From Phaseolus vulgaris (taxonomy: Eukaryota > Streptophyta > Magnoliopsida > Fabales > Fabaceae): a DNA stretch of 64,000 nt. The translations under genes were made by a program, and so were the position numbers. Of this stretch, positions 1 to 11,520 are shown one piece after another. Within the stretch, counting starts at the first letter, position 1. The number at the start of each line of letters is the position of its first letter. Location of the stretch: NCBI RefSeq assembly GCF_000499845.2, contig NC_023759.2, forward strand, positions 17,712,272-17,776,271. Direction: 5' to 3'. Below the pieces are notes generated by a model. The model was given only the letters and a program-made list of their open reading frames with translations, was not told the DNA's origin and did not search any database.

Positions 1-645
1 AATGGCACCCAGTTTGCTAATCAATATTTGGGCAAACTGTGCACAAAGTTGGGGATAAAGTAGGTGTTCGCGTCAGTCGAACACCCCAAGATAAATGGGC
101 AGGTCGAGTCTGCCAATAGAGTTATGCTCAAAGGTCTAAAGAGAATACTAGAGAAGGCCAAGGGAACCTGGGCAGAAGAAGTCCCTAGAATCGTGTGCGC
201 TTACCACACCACTCCTCAGTCCACCACCAAGGAAACACCTTTTAGTTTGGTGTATGGTTCGGACGCGATGATTCCTGTAGAGATTTAGAAGAGTTCACCA
301 CGCTTTCATAACTTCGTGGCCGAAGAGTCCAATAAAGAGAGAAAGGTGAACCTGGATCTGCTGGATGAAGTCAGGGAGGAAGCAAGAATCAGGGTTGAAG
401 CCATGAAGAGCAGGGTGGAGAACAAATACAACTCCAAGTTGAGACCTCGGTAGTTCCAGGTCGCCGACCTGGTGATGCGAAAGGCCCACCCATACCAACT
501 AGAAAACAAGTTGTCTCCCAAGTGGATTGGTCCCTTCCGTGTGACAGAGGCCCTTGGGAATGGAGCATACAGGCTTAAGACCTTAGAAGGTGGAGCGATT
601 CCTCGTACGTGGAACGCAACCAACCTTAAGTTTTATTTCAGTTAA
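1..645 (+). pseudogene. Ty3/gypsy integrase, C-terminal part, with three in-frame TAG stops
   Basis: Frame 1 reads without a frameshift from the first base to a TAA at 643-645. It contains the end of the integrase catalytic core (NGTQFANQYL, then HPKINGQVESANR, then TPFSLVYGSDAMIPVEI) and the C-terminal part (NKLSPKWIGPFRVTEALGNG). The core's last catalytic glutamate is probably the E of GQVESANR. Three TAG codons (61, 286, 451) break the frame; those at 61 and 451 sit where relatives usually carry glutamine. Established: this domain inserts the element's cDNA into host DNA. This copy cannot be functional as read. Confidence 0.88.
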
Positions 646-780
646 GTTACTTCATTGTACACAGACTTAAGGGACACTCTTTTTCCCTTATCAAGGTTTT
701 TTAATGAGGTCACCCAATAAAATTTCAGTTATTCAGTTAAAGATATGTTTTGCAATTGTACAGTGAAGTAAAATGAACTT

Positions 781-1560
781 CTCCCTTGGTTAGATACACC
801 AAGATCGGGAATAGTATGGTTCTTAGTGAGGCTCCTTCTTGTGTGAGTTCACTAAGGCTGAGAACAGTATGGTTCACCAGTTAAAATCCTCCCTTGCCTC
901 TATACGGCAAGGACGAGGTCAACAAAGCGAACCTTTCCCTTGGTTAGATATGCCAAGATCAGGAATACTATGGTTCTTATTGAGCCTCCCTCTTGTGTGA
1001 GTTCACCAAGGCTGAGAACAGTATGGTTCACCAGTTAAAATCCTCCCTTGCCTCTATACGGCAAGGATGAGGTCAGCAAAGCGAACCTCTCCCTTGGGTT
1101 AGAAACACCAAGACTGGGAACAATATGGTTCTTAGTGAGCCTCCCTCTTGTGTGGAACGCCAGGTCGAGAGAGATGGTTCCCAGTTAAAATCCTCTCTTG
1201 CCTCTATACAACAAGGATGAGGTCAGTAAGCAAAGTAAACATCTCCCTTGGGTTAGAAACACCAAGACTAGGAATAGTATAGTTCTTAGTGAGTCTCCCT
1301 CTTGTGTGGGAACGTCAAGGTTGAGAACAGAATAGTTACCAGTTCAAATCCTCCCCTGCCTCTGTATGGCTAGGGTGAGGTCAGAAATAAGAACCTCTTC
1401 CTTGTCTCATAAGGCAAGGTTAGTATGGTTCCCAGTTATATATCTCCTTTACCCCTATGTGGAAAGGTCTAGACCAACTAAGTGAACCTCTCCCTTGTCT
1501 TGTAAGACAAGGTCGAGAACAATATGGTTCCTAGTTAAAGATCTCCCTTGCCCTTATGAG
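781..1560 (+). repeat. Tandem array, about 154-bp unit, 4-5 copies
   Basis: The landmark TCCCTTGG(G)TTAGA recurs at about 782, 936, 1090 and 1244, each 154 bases apart, with a weaker copy near 1396 and a degenerate tail to about 1560. Each unit also holds AGTATGGTTC and CCTTGCCTCTATACGGCAAG, the latter a short imperfect palindrome. The array lies between the integrase and the antisense ORF, where Tat-lineage elements often carry minisatellites. No open frame runs through it. Confidence 0.85.
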
Positions 1561-1796
1561 CCAAGGTTGAGAGCAACATTTCCATTACCTTTGCTTGACA
1601 AAGGATAGGGCGAAGTAAGAGTTCGAGTAAGCACCGCCTCTACCCTAAGACGACGAAGAGTTAAGGTCAAGCGAGCAGTAAAGAAGCGTGCTACCTACGT
1701 TAGAAAGGCCTTAAAGCGTTGCAAGACTAAGCAAGACAGGCAAAGCAGCTAATAACAAAAAGGAGCAATTCAAGAGAAAGCAGATATATATAAGAA

Positions 1797-1828
1797 ACAC
1801 ACACACACATATATATGTGTGTGTGTGT
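1797..1828. repeat. Self-complementary (AC)n(AT)n(GT)n microsatellite
   Basis: An AC run passes through a short AT run into a GT run, so the block is its own reverse complement over about 30 bases and could form a hairpin. It sits just downstream of the 3' end of the antisense ORF. Confidence 0.8.
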
Positions 1829-2039
1829 ATTTACAAGTGACCATTGTTTATCAAGCAGCCAAATAATTACAACAGAAGGAGTCACTCCTTAGCATTGACC
1901 AACTGCCCACCAGCAATTTTCTTGGACAAGCCAGTTTGAGAAAGATCCACCCAAAGTGCATGCAGGCAACCTAGGCCATGACATCCTCAAACCCAGCAAC
2001 ATAGGCGTCAGCAGCGTCATTGGTGAGCTCCTCCTTAGT

Positions 2040-3757
2040 CTATTTGAAGAGTTCATCCTTGCCAGCTAGCTCCTCTTCTAGTTTGGCCACTCGCTCTTCT
2101 TGTTGAGATGACTTATCCTCGAGCCTAGCCATCTTCTCCTGCGACTCTTCCGCCTTCTCTGTCAAGCCAATAATTTCAGTGCAGAGGGACAAGACTTTGG
2201 CATGGGCTCTTAGGGCTTCCTGAGACTTCTCGAAAAGGAGTTTCTTAACTGCTATCTCAGATTTGCGAAGATTTTTCGCCTCCAATTAGATGGCAATTTC
2301 ACGGTGTTTGAGCTCCTTGATCTGAAGGGCGTCTTGGTTAGCTGCCTCCTTCATCTTCTGCATCTTAGTCATGGTAAGACTAGATGCAATGAGAGAGTCC
2401 CCGAGGCACTTGGTTGCGTGCTCTTGTAAGGGGTCTTCATCCATGCTCTCCATCCTTTCCTGATCTTGGAAGGACAAAAGGGCTCGTTGGAGGAAGGCGG
2501 GCAGGTCAGCAGGAGGCGCGCCATGATTGCCCCCAGAGGCACTCTCCCCCCACCTTCTTGTACCACGAGGTCGCGAGGGGAAGAGACGCTTGGGGCGTGT
2601 TCCCTGAAGGATGGGGCACGATCATCCGAAGCTGAGTTCGCAGGCACCGCAACATCAACCTTCCTCTTCCTCTTAAAGAAGAAGCCTGAGCAAGTGTCCT
2701 CATCTTCAGAGGCAGTGACCTCAGCCACCCCCTTCTGCCTTTGATCTATAAAGGCTAGTGCAGAGGGGCCTGGGCCAGAAGCAGTTGGAGTAGAGGCATC
2801 GACATCAGAAGGGCCAGGAGTAGCCTTGCATTGAAGGGCCACTTCAGCTAGCTGCCTCCTTTTCTCAGCATTGAGCACCATACTTGCATAAGAAGACAAC
2901 AACATATAAGAGTCCAAACCCACAAAGCACACAAGTCAAGAGTAAAACATAAAACAGAAACAAAGGAAGAAAGGGAGGGTACCAATGTAGCCCTTGAGAG
3001 CCTTAGGGTTGTGCTCGAGTTTGATCTGCTCCACGGTGCTAAACACTGCCCCCGAGTTGGAGAAGAACTCGCATACCTCATGCTCTTGCGGGGCCAAGTC
3101 CTCAAGGCACCTTGGTTTTTTGAGCCATGGTTTCTCCACCCAATAGAGGGGAAACCCGTCCAACAAGGTAGGGTCGAACTTGCTACAACATATCTTGAAA
3201 AACTTCCCTTTGAAGCCCTTATACGATTGTTGGAAGAGCGACAACAAGACTCTTCCAGCGGCCCCGTTGAAGCTCATCCACAGTTTCTTCCCTGGGTTCT
3301 TGGCTTCGAAGAAGTACAGGAAGACATCCATTGATGGCGTATGGCCAAAGTGGCTGTAGAGTATAGAGAAGGCCCTAACGAATGCCCAGTTGTTGGGATG
3401 TAGCTGGGCAGGGGCCACGTTGACCTCGGTGAGAAGCGCGCGCTCGAACCCCGTGAATGGCAAGTGGAGCTTGAGCCTTTTGAAGATAGTGGTGTACGCG
3501 AAGAAGAAAGGTTTTTTTGGGTCTGCGTGGTCATCAGCGCACACAGGTACGCCTTCCCTGCAAGGCAGGACCTTCACGAACCTGTCGTGCTCCTTCCTGT
3601 AGAATTTTTCATTGGACTCGCTCTCCTTATACGCCTCTATCTCCTTAAAGGAGGTGATTTTTGAAGTTTTGGCTATAAGGCTGTCAGGAGCCCAACGGTA
3701 TAGAGTTTGGTAGTTGATGGAAGGAGGAGGGTTTGGAGTGGTTTTCGTTTGAGCCAT
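2040..3757 (-). pseudogene. Antisense extra ORF of the Tat element (putative gypsy-type transposon protein)
   Basis: ATG at 3757 opens a 273-codon frame to 2936 starting MAQTKTTPNPPP. It includes FFFAYTTIFKRLKLHLPF, a WAFVRAF segment and VFLYFFEAKNPGKKLW, and resembles plant proteins annotated as 'putative gypsy type transposon' (Transposase_28-like; family recalled, not searched). The tail after about 2983 looks intronic (GTACCC at 2982; possible acceptor CAAG ending at 2883). The coding resumes in another phase at 2369-2881 with a basic nuclear-signal-like KRKRKVD. It ends in a coiled coil at 2040-2285 rich in KLEEEL-type heptads. The simple splice does not keep phase, so either the splice sites are wrong or a frameshift exists. 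Orientation is opposite to the integrase. Function unknown. Confidence 0.68.
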
Positions 3758-4307
3758 CTCGAGGAGAAAAGCTAATGGAAGGAGAAGGAAAAAAGAGAGA
3801 AAAAGGCAGAGTTCAGAAAGGAGAGTTTGAGCGTTTTAGAAATTCATAAAGCAAAGAGACGCGAAAACGAAGAGCATGAATCATAAAGTGCAGAAAATAT
3901 AAACAGTCCCAGAACAGTTATGGCATGTTATGAGCATCGGAATCATAAAGCAGGGGCAATCATAAAGTAAAAAACATACCTTTGAGTAATTAGGTTTCGA
4001 AGGGTTGAAGTGGTTGGGGAAGAAGAGAGAGCGTTTGAGAGCAAGGAATTCTTGAGAAATGATTAGGAGAAGTAATGAAATAGTGAAGGAGCGTAGGAGT
4101 TTTGAGGGGTCTAACATGTACGAAGAAGCGCAAGCGGCAACGAGTCTTAGTCGTTGATCCTGATACGTGTACACTGATTAAAAAGGTATGGTGAAACGTC
4201 ACTTCGGTGCACTGTTCACATCCCATCACTCTAGCGCCACGTGTGTCGCCGTGGACGATCACTTAGCCTCTTCGCTAAAACAAGTTACAGCTCAAGCCTG
4301 GGGGACT

Positions 4308-5050
4308 TGTGTACTGGCCAGACCTTGGACCTCGACTGAAGAAAAGGTCGACATCAGATGTTGACATCGGACCTCGGTGATCCGACAGTAATAATGGACC
4401 ACGTAAGTTGGGACCCACAAATAGTATGAGTTAACACCTAGGTATAAGAAAGACCTAAATCACGAGAGGATCATGCATGGGGTGTGTATAGTACATTTGG
4501 GTACGGCACAAGCAAGTGTTCCCTGGAGGCGCTAAGGCCCGTAGGGGTTAGGGTTTCTAGGGAAAGACTGCATGCATGGCACGTGAATAATTAGGACACC
4601 CACAGAGCAGATGACGCCGCAGCGCTAGTACATGAGTTGGTGCCTTGGCGGCCATACTATTAGAGATATTGCACTCCAGAAGAGACAAGTCTTGTGTCGC
4701 GACGGCACTAAGCTTGTGCAACGCGTCACAAAATGCCTCACTAGAAACCCTAATTCTATTTAAGGAAAGATCCTTGTGGGACAGGGAAGTTGACCTAATC
4801 ACAATCTATATAAAAGGTGGTAAGAACCCTAGAAAGGTACGTCGTTTCTAAGAGTGAAATTGCTTTACATACTTATTGTTTCTAGCCCAGTACCGACTTG
4901 ATCGTCGGAGTGCAATCAACAGGTAGGGTCCCCTCTGTTTCAACGGATCCACTCTCAGCTACCCAAGGAGAGAGCGGAAACCACTAGGAGATAGGAGGAG
5001 TCACCATCTGTCTTTGGAGTCAACGGTGGCTGAGTCAATTGGCAAGATTA
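4308..5050 (+). repeat. 3' LTR of the Tat-type element
   Basis: A G-rich polypurine-like stretch (CTGGGGGAC, 4299-4306) precedes TGTGTACTGG at 4308, which resembles the TGTACTGAAC start of the second Tat LTR at 31280. The 3' part aligns with that LTR: CTTGATCGTC, ATCAACAGGT, CCCCTCTGTTTCAACGG, then GTCAATTGGCAAGA. The expected terminal CA reads TA at 5049-5050. Length is about 740 bp. Confidence 0.65.
4807..4815 (+). promoter_or_regulatory. TATA box of the LTR
   Basis: TATATAAAA lies about 240 bases before the LTR end, a normal place for the U3/R promoter of a plant LTR. Confidence 0.5.
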
Positions 5051-5343
5051 GGTTCTTTGAAATTGAGTTTTTTTTTTCAAAGGAGTTGTTTTCAAAAACA
5101 TGTTCAGAATTTACTTTTTTTTCTTTAATAAGATATTTTTGTTAGTTTTCTTAATTGTAATTAATCTCTTATTTGTTTAGTTAGAAAGATAGAAGATAAA
5201 TGTTTTACAAGTATACGCTTGAGACTAATGAGATATTAAATATATGAGTAAACATTTGTTTTGTTGATAAGATTATGTTGAATTTGATTTATACTTATTT
5301 ATGAGAAATTTGTGTTGAATAAACTAGAGAGTCAACTACGTTT

Positions 5344-5937
5344 TCTACTGTTTTGTAATCATTTTTTATATTTTCCTGTTTAGCAATCATAATTGTCTTT
5401 TTGTTATTGTTAATTTTCATTAATTACAGATAAGTTTGAATACTGATTTCACTAGATTTGTTATTGGATTTGTTGAGAGACGACTTAAGGTCATGTGACC
5501 TTATCTATATTATCATCTTAGACGATATATCACCTCGTTAGATAATCTATTATCATCTTAGACGATATATTACCTCGTTAGATAATCTACTTACAATCTT
5601 TTTAATTTAAATGTTAAACGACAACTATTATTAGTTAATGGAAAAATTTCTCCAATTTGTGAGCCAATATTTTTTGCCACATCTAAATCCATAATTTTCT
5701 GTCATAACCTTCATAGAAAGTTGAGGAGTCTCAACTACAATATTTTCCATACCCTCTACAGCAGCAGAATGAGGTTAACATTACTAGCTTGTGAAGTAGG
5801 TTCTTCCTTCTTGGCCAAGTGTGTGGTCTTCACTCTCCACAATTATCAAAATTGAATAAATATACTTACTTAAAAGTATTTTTAACTTATTGCGAAGTTT
5901 ATTGGTTTCTTCTCCAAAATACTTTTTATGTTATAAT
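5344..5937 (+). repeat. Direct duplication, copy 1
   Basis: From CTACTGTTTTG to ACTTTTTATGTTATAAT this block matches 7674-8127 in the same orientation. Shared parts include TTGCCACATCTAAATCCATA, CTTCATAGAAAGTT, the phrase around GGAGTCTCAACT, CCACAATTATCAAAA and GTTTATTGGTTTCTTCTCC. Copy 1 is longer, partly because of the 40-bp tandem repeat at 5511-5590 and extra sequence near 5740-5810. Confidence 0.8.
5511..5590 (+). repeat. 40-bp unit repeated twice
   Basis: Two adjacent 40-base units, each TATCATCTTAGACGATATAT followed by NACCTCGTTAGATAATCTA, differ at about two positions. They lie inside duplication copy 1 and have no equal in copy 2, so they arose after the split or were lost there. 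Confidence 0.85.
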
Positions 5938-7673
5938 CAACCTGCGTCTGTTTGATTGCAGATTTTCTATTCAAAACAATATTTTTTTTGTATTTGATAT
6001 ATTGCTGAAACTTGAATTCCATTTGTTAAGCTGCATTGATTTGCATGGACATTGTTGAATTGATGAGCAGCAGAGTCACGGTTTGATTAAAACAAAATAA
6101 CAGCAAGTGGAAAAGTTACCGTGGGACCCGCAAGAATCGATAAGAGACCAAAATTTGTAATTTTGTATTTAATTGGTGTGTACAGTGTTTAGCTACGTGA
6201 AATAAATTTTGTTCAAATTAAGTCAAAGTGGGGTCCATATTTCAGTTAGCAGCTTTGAATAAAATTGTATTCACATGGTGGGGCCCATGACTTTGAAGCT
6301 AGATTGATTTATGATTGGTGAGAATTGTTGAAGCAAAAACGTGTGAATTTGGTCACAAGTTATTGGCAATTTGAGATTCTTGGTGTGGGGCCCGAATTGA
6401 ATTGGAAAAAAACGTGACAACAAAAACTAATGTGCTGCCGCAGTTTTAATTTGGGCCAGAAAAAAATATTTGGTTTCTATGGAGCCTTGAAATTTGTTTT
6501 TGAAATTTTCTTCCTACACCTCTATGTTTTTCTTCCTGCATCCCCATAATATTATGCAAAGACAAAAGTATCTCTATTATTTTTAAAAATGTACATAAGA
6601 TCCCCACTACTCTTTCTTCTTCCTTTGTCTACAGACTGCACCCACAGACTCCATCTCTTGGCACATGAAGACGTTTCTGTGGGTGGTGGTTGATGGTGTC
6701 TTGACGAGTTGGTGGTGGTTGAGTGGTCTCCTGTTCGGAGAAAAAGGTAAGTAATATTTTTTTGGTTTTCGGATCCATAGTTCCACTTTATTTTTGGATT
6801 ATCGTTTTCGCAGTTCATATCTAGTATTTTAGACAATGCAGTTCGGTAATTTTATGGAATTGGAAATTCGCATTTGTTTTTTTGCATTCCAAAATCCAAA
6901 ATCTGTAAATCTTCTAGATTGGGAAATTCGTAAGCCTTTCAGATTGAAAAATCCATAAATTTTCTGGATTGGTGAGTTCAGTAAGCTTCCAGATCCATCA
7001 ATCTATAACAAAAAATAAGCTTTCGGATCCAGCTATCCGATAATCAACAATTTATTAACAAATTGATTATGGAAAATGATTTCCTTACGGACTACCGTAT
7101 CCAAAAATCACATTTTCACTTCTGAATTTATCAATCCGTAGCACACTCCTAGATCGTGATTCTCGGTAACCACAAAAACTCCATAACCACCTATGTTCTT
7201 AAAAAAAACTCAATTTTTACCTTTAGAAGTCAAACAACATTTTGACAACGCAACCCACTCCTCCACCTTACTTTTTCTCTTTTAGTAATTTAATTTTTGT
7301 GTTAATATTTAGGTGCTTCTTTTTGGTGTCTTCCTTTCTTGAAAATCCTTAATTTTTAATTTTGAGTTTTTAAAATTATTAGGCGTAAGTTGTAACAATT
7401 TCAAATCTCTTGAGCTTAGCTTTCTTAAATTTGAGTTTTTTTTTTTAATATTCTTAACCTCTTTTATCTTTTATATCATAATTAATAATACTTTGGAACC
7501 AAGCTTTGATAAATGTAGATTCTTTCCAAATACCTACCCTTAACATTAGTAACTCAATTTTTTGTCTTTATTATTCGATGAGCAAATATGGGTAAGTCTT
7601 TAGAGTTGTTGCATCAATTTCCTGATTTTAGCCAAGTGTATGATGGCTTAGAAATGAGAATGGTCCTCCATCA

Positions 7674-8127
7674 TCTACTGTTTTGAATATTTTTTATATT
7701 TTCCCGTTGAAAGACAACCTGACATTATATAACCTTATCTATCCTACTATCTTTTTGGACGTCTGAATTTTTTAATTTTTTTTATGAATTTTTTATTTTT
7801 TTTTTATGAATTTTTTAATTTAATGGTTAAACAACAACTATCAATTATGAATGGGTAAGTTTTCTCACATTTGCGACCCAATATTTTTGCCACATCTAAA
7901 TCCATAAAATCTTGAGTAGTACGATGACTTTCATGGTTTGAAACCATAATTTTCTGTATTAACCTTCATAGAAAGTTAAGGAGTCTCAACTGCAATATTC
8001 GCCAAGTGTTTGGTTCTTCACTTCCACAATTATCAAAAATTGAATAAAAAATACATACTTAAAATTACTTTTTAACTTATTGCTAAGTTTATTGGTTTCT
8101 TCTCCAAAATACTTTTTATGTTATAAT
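7674..8127 (+). repeat. Direct duplication, copy 2
   Basis: Same-orientation partner of 5344-5937, separated by about 1.7 kb. It ends just before the left inverted repeat of the MULE. It contains a small insertion (near 7905-7950) absent from copy 1. Confidence 0.8.
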
Positions 8128-8239
8128 TCCTTTTTAAAAACTACAAAGAATCTTGATTTTTAATATTTAATTATATTTATCTTTTATAATAACTTCAGTA
8201 CATAGATGTAATAGGATATCATTTCAAGAGACAATATTT

Positions 8240-8932
8240 AGATTTTTTTTTCCTGTGTAGTGTAATTTAAAATGAAAATTTAGGAAATGAGCAGATTTTC
8301 TTTTATGAAAATGGATAAATAGTATATGGATTATACGATTTAATTATAAGGAAATCACCAAAATGTATATTCGAGTTTTCAAAAATAAAAGAACTCGTAT
8401 AATATACGAGTTCCGTTTAAAATCGTATTTAGCCAATCGCTTTTAATTAAAATAAAAGAATATGAAGAATTAAAAAATATGCAAAATCGTATATACTATT
8501 TCGATTTTGAAATGAATCCGTATAGCAAGTGGACGCTTTTAAAATTATTTTTTATTATATATAGTTAAAAAATAGTTTTATAAAATATTCCTTTTATTAT
8601 ATATAATTAAAGAATGGCTGAATAGGATTTTATAAAATACTTTATTATTATATAATTAAAGAATGATTGAGTTAATGGGTTTTTAAAAAAATATTTTTTT
8701 ATTATATATAATTAAAAAAATATATAATTTTTTTATCTTTAATATATTAAAATTATTTTAATTTTTAAAAAAAATTAATGATATAATATTTTAATAATAT
8801 AAACAAATAATTTCAAGAAAATGATCAAACTAAATGATAAAGAATTAATTTGGTAAAAGTCTAAATGTAAAATGCTAAAAATAAATTGAAAACTTTAATT
8901 AGAAAATTAAAACTGAAAACGTTAACAAAAAA
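8240..8932 (+). repeat. Left terminal inverted repeat of the MULE
   Basis: Reading inward: GTGTAGTGTAATTTAAAA, AAAGAACTCGTAT, AAAATCGTAT, TTATATATAATTAAA blocks, GATCAAACTAAAT, and AAAACGTTAAC near 8930. All recur in the reverse complement of 13082-13775 in the same order. A short palindrome (GAACTCGTATAATATACGAG) lies near 8391-8412. Confidence 0.8.
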
Positions 8933-9189
8933 ACATGTTTAAAAAGAATATGAAAATTTAATAAAACACACAAACATGACAACCTAATTTAAAAAATAAA
9001 CAATTTACAAATGTATGTTAAAAATGAGTGAACTATCTATAAGATCTTGTCCCACATGAGGTTTTTTTTTTTGTCTCTGTGGACGTCTTGATGGAGGTGG
9101 GCTATCATCGTCATTATTTTTTTCCTTCATTGTTGTCAGATGGAATATCAAACCCCAGTGAAGGCATTGTGGACGGATAATAATGCATG

Positions 9190-11060
9190 GTAGGAACTAA
9201 ACGAAATGGAAAGGTGGTGTCATTGTTGAAGTACCAAATATTTGTGATGGACATGGAGAAAAAATATTTCTCTGCGATGCAAAATTGGTGTAAGTTGATG
9301 TCACTTGATGGTAGGGAAATTGGGCAAATATGTTGCGGTGGTGCTCAATAAAGCTGAATATTTGTGGTGGTTGATTGGGGGTCGATTGAAATTTTACTTG
9401 TCCAAATTGTGCAACATTACCCAACATGAAGAGGGTGAACTTTGGAATGGTGTGGTTAACTATCGGGTGACATGTTGTATTGTTGTTTAAAAAATAATTA
9501 ATGTACTTTTTAAAAAAATGACAATATGAAATGATTGAACTTACATTGTCTTCAAACGTGGTCTTTATAGGTGAGACGTAGCGAATAGTATGAGTGATGT
9601 ACCATTGCATGTAAGTTGAATCATCACACAAATGGTCGTTTTTGTGGAATGATACTCCTTGAATTAAATGGTTTTGTCAATTGTTCAAATTTGTTATCCA
9701 CCTCCAGTGATACTGTGGCAAGTACCTATCTGTTCTCCCACACATGTCTTCTTTGTACACTTCATCGAGGTTGCATGGGTCATGTGGAATGTGTTGTCGA
9801 TACCTGAATTGTCGCATTACTCGGTCTGCTTGATGAAACTCGACAGTTGCAAAACAGATTAAAGGTACAACTATCCGACTTACAACTGACACATCAATTA
9901 TAATTAGACCACTAATTTGAGGTTGTCGATATGGAGTCCATAAAAATTGTCAACAATAGAAAATAACATTATTAATTTGTTGATTACTTGGAAATAATTT
10001 AGTTGATAAAGGATGAAAGGATATCTTGTTTCGGTTGTAGCTAATCTAGTGTTTTCCGGATTTGGCCCACACTTATCGCATTTGTGTTTAATCGATGCAA
10101 ATTCTGAGACCACCTGCGATCAATGTTTGTCATGTCATAATTAATACGAAGTTTTTAAACATACAACATTAAGAACAAGAAAATAAATAGTAACCTCTTC
10201 ACAAGTGGAAAACAAACCCCGACAGTTATGTCCTCAGCACTCAATGAGTCAATAGTCGGTGAAAAGCATGTCATTCAATCTCATGCCTAGCATTATAATA
10301 GTAACATGCACCCTCTGATATTTTTTTTTATTATATTTAATATCGTGATCAACTGCACGATATAAACGCACCAACAAAGTTGACCCCCAACTAAAGTTTG
10401 ATACATTATTAAAGTGAGCCAGTAACAAATAGATACATCAAATGAACTCGTCTGCCTGATGTGTCTAGCTTCAATCCACTTCCAATTAATGTCAATATGT
10501 GTATGTTGCACAATAATATTGTCAGTTGCATCATGTGCCAAGTCCCAAAAAGAACTATTCAACCAAGATATCTTGACTGTGCCTCCTTGAACCATAGTTT
10601 TTGGTGCCACAAATCCCAACAATTCCTCACAGGCAGATACCAAGTCACCAGTACTAACACCTGTAACAAGTTCCCCATTAATTGGAAGCCCAAGTTGAAT
10701 GACAACATCTTTTAAGGTGATTGTTGTCTGTCGAGTGGCTTATGAAAGGTGTGCATTTCAGTTCTCCGCCTCTCGATTAATGTCATAATTAGATGATGAT
10801 GATGATTTATGTCAATATTTTTTAAATTCAATATGTGTTTGAATTCAGCATGTTCAATCAAGTCATTCAGAATGTTTGAGAACCCAAATGGAATGTCGTT
10901 TAGGCCTTATAAGTCTTTCGTTCCCCTACCCATAAAGTCTTCATCACATGTTTATGTTGCAACCGTAAAAGGGACATATCAAATGGCAGTCGTGCATTGG
11001 CTACCATTGGTATATGATCTGTTAAGAAAAAAAAATGAAAGTTCAAAATGTCTTAAATAC
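9190..11060 (-). pseudogene. Plant mobile domain (PMD, MAIN-like) gene carried by the MULE
   Basis: Pieces in order on the minus strand: TTITLKDVVIQLGLPINGEL and VSACEELLGFVAPKT with ISWLNSSFWDL (10790-10540); a middle piece ending IDNLKLVV (about 10113-9904); IVVPLICFATVEFHQADRVM then QFRYRQHIPHDP and GRTDRYLPQYHWRWI (9892-9677); and a proline/phenylalanine-rich tail (9631-9197). The order matches the plant mobile domain of MAIN/MAIL proteins and their transposon-borne relatives. Pieces are separated by stops, frameshifts and possible introns, so no intact protein is encoded. Established: PMD genes occur both as host genes and as passengers of MULE and gypsy elements. Their role in the element is unknown. 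Confidence 0.68.
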
Positions 11061-11520
11061 CATAAAGTTGAGTTTTAGCAAATATATTTAAGACTTACTT
11101 GTTGATATGGATTACAGACAATAGTATAAGGAAGAACGCAATACTAGATCTCCAAAATCAGAAGGAGAAGGCAACCAGAACGGAGGAGATGGTGCAGATG
11201 GCTTAAGGGTGATATGCTTATGTGAACTCCATATCAATTTATTGAACTCTTGCATGTACTTGATGAAACTTTTTTCTAACATGTGTATATGCATTTGAAT
11301 GATGTGTGTGAAATTGAAGCAACACACCAACATTTATTATGTGTGACATTGAAGCAACACACTAGGAATCTCTCTGTGAAGCTTTCACGGGTGAATAACA
11401 AATATTCTTGAGGAATCTCTCTGCCACAAAATAAAGGTCAGAGCAAGCATGAACGCATGCGAAGTGAACTTGCCAATGACGCAAATAATGACATTGCCAC
11501 TCAAATTGACTAGTCTAGAA
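11061..11520. other. Central divergent intergenic region of the MULE
   Basis: It lies between the 5' side of the PMD remnant (minus) and the transposase remnant (plus), so it would hold both promoters. A 73-codon minus frame (11333-11112) could be a decayed 5' exon of the PMD gene, but I see no diagnostic motif. Confidence 0.35.

Larger units (their letters stand above)
1..5050 (+). mobile_element. 3' part of a Tat-type Ty3/gypsy retrotransposon
   Basis: Order along the plus strand: integrase end (1-645), a 154-bp tandem array (about 781-1560), an antisense ORF with a coiled coil (3757 down to 2040), then an LTR (about 4308-5050). Integrase, then tandem repeats, then an extra ORF, then the LTR is the layout known for the Tat/Ogre/Retand branch of Ty3/gypsy. 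The 5' part lies outside the window. All coding parts contain stops, so the copy is dead. Confidence 0.75.
5051..8239. other. AT-rich spacer with a direct duplication; no gene seen
   Basis: I find no coding unit. Besides the two duplicated blocks listed separately, 6060-6440 has several GTGGGGNCC motifs within 350 bases. About 6750-7150 is a run of short phrases such as CCGTAA, GGATCC and AATCCGTA that looks like an old repeat. The largest open frame on the minus strand (near 6552-6836) has no recognisable protein content. Confidence 0.5.

Noticed and set aside
781..1560. Possible CRISPR-like array
   Set aside because: Whole 154-bp units repeat without unique spacers, and the setting is a plant retrotransposon.
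2414..3664. Plus-strand open frames over the antisense ORF
   Set aside because: The minus-strand translation carries the recognisable protein; the plus frames are its shadow.
6552..6836. 94-codon minus-strand frame
   Set aside because: No ATG at the listed start, low-complexity histidine/threonine stretch, no recognised content, and surrounded by repeats.
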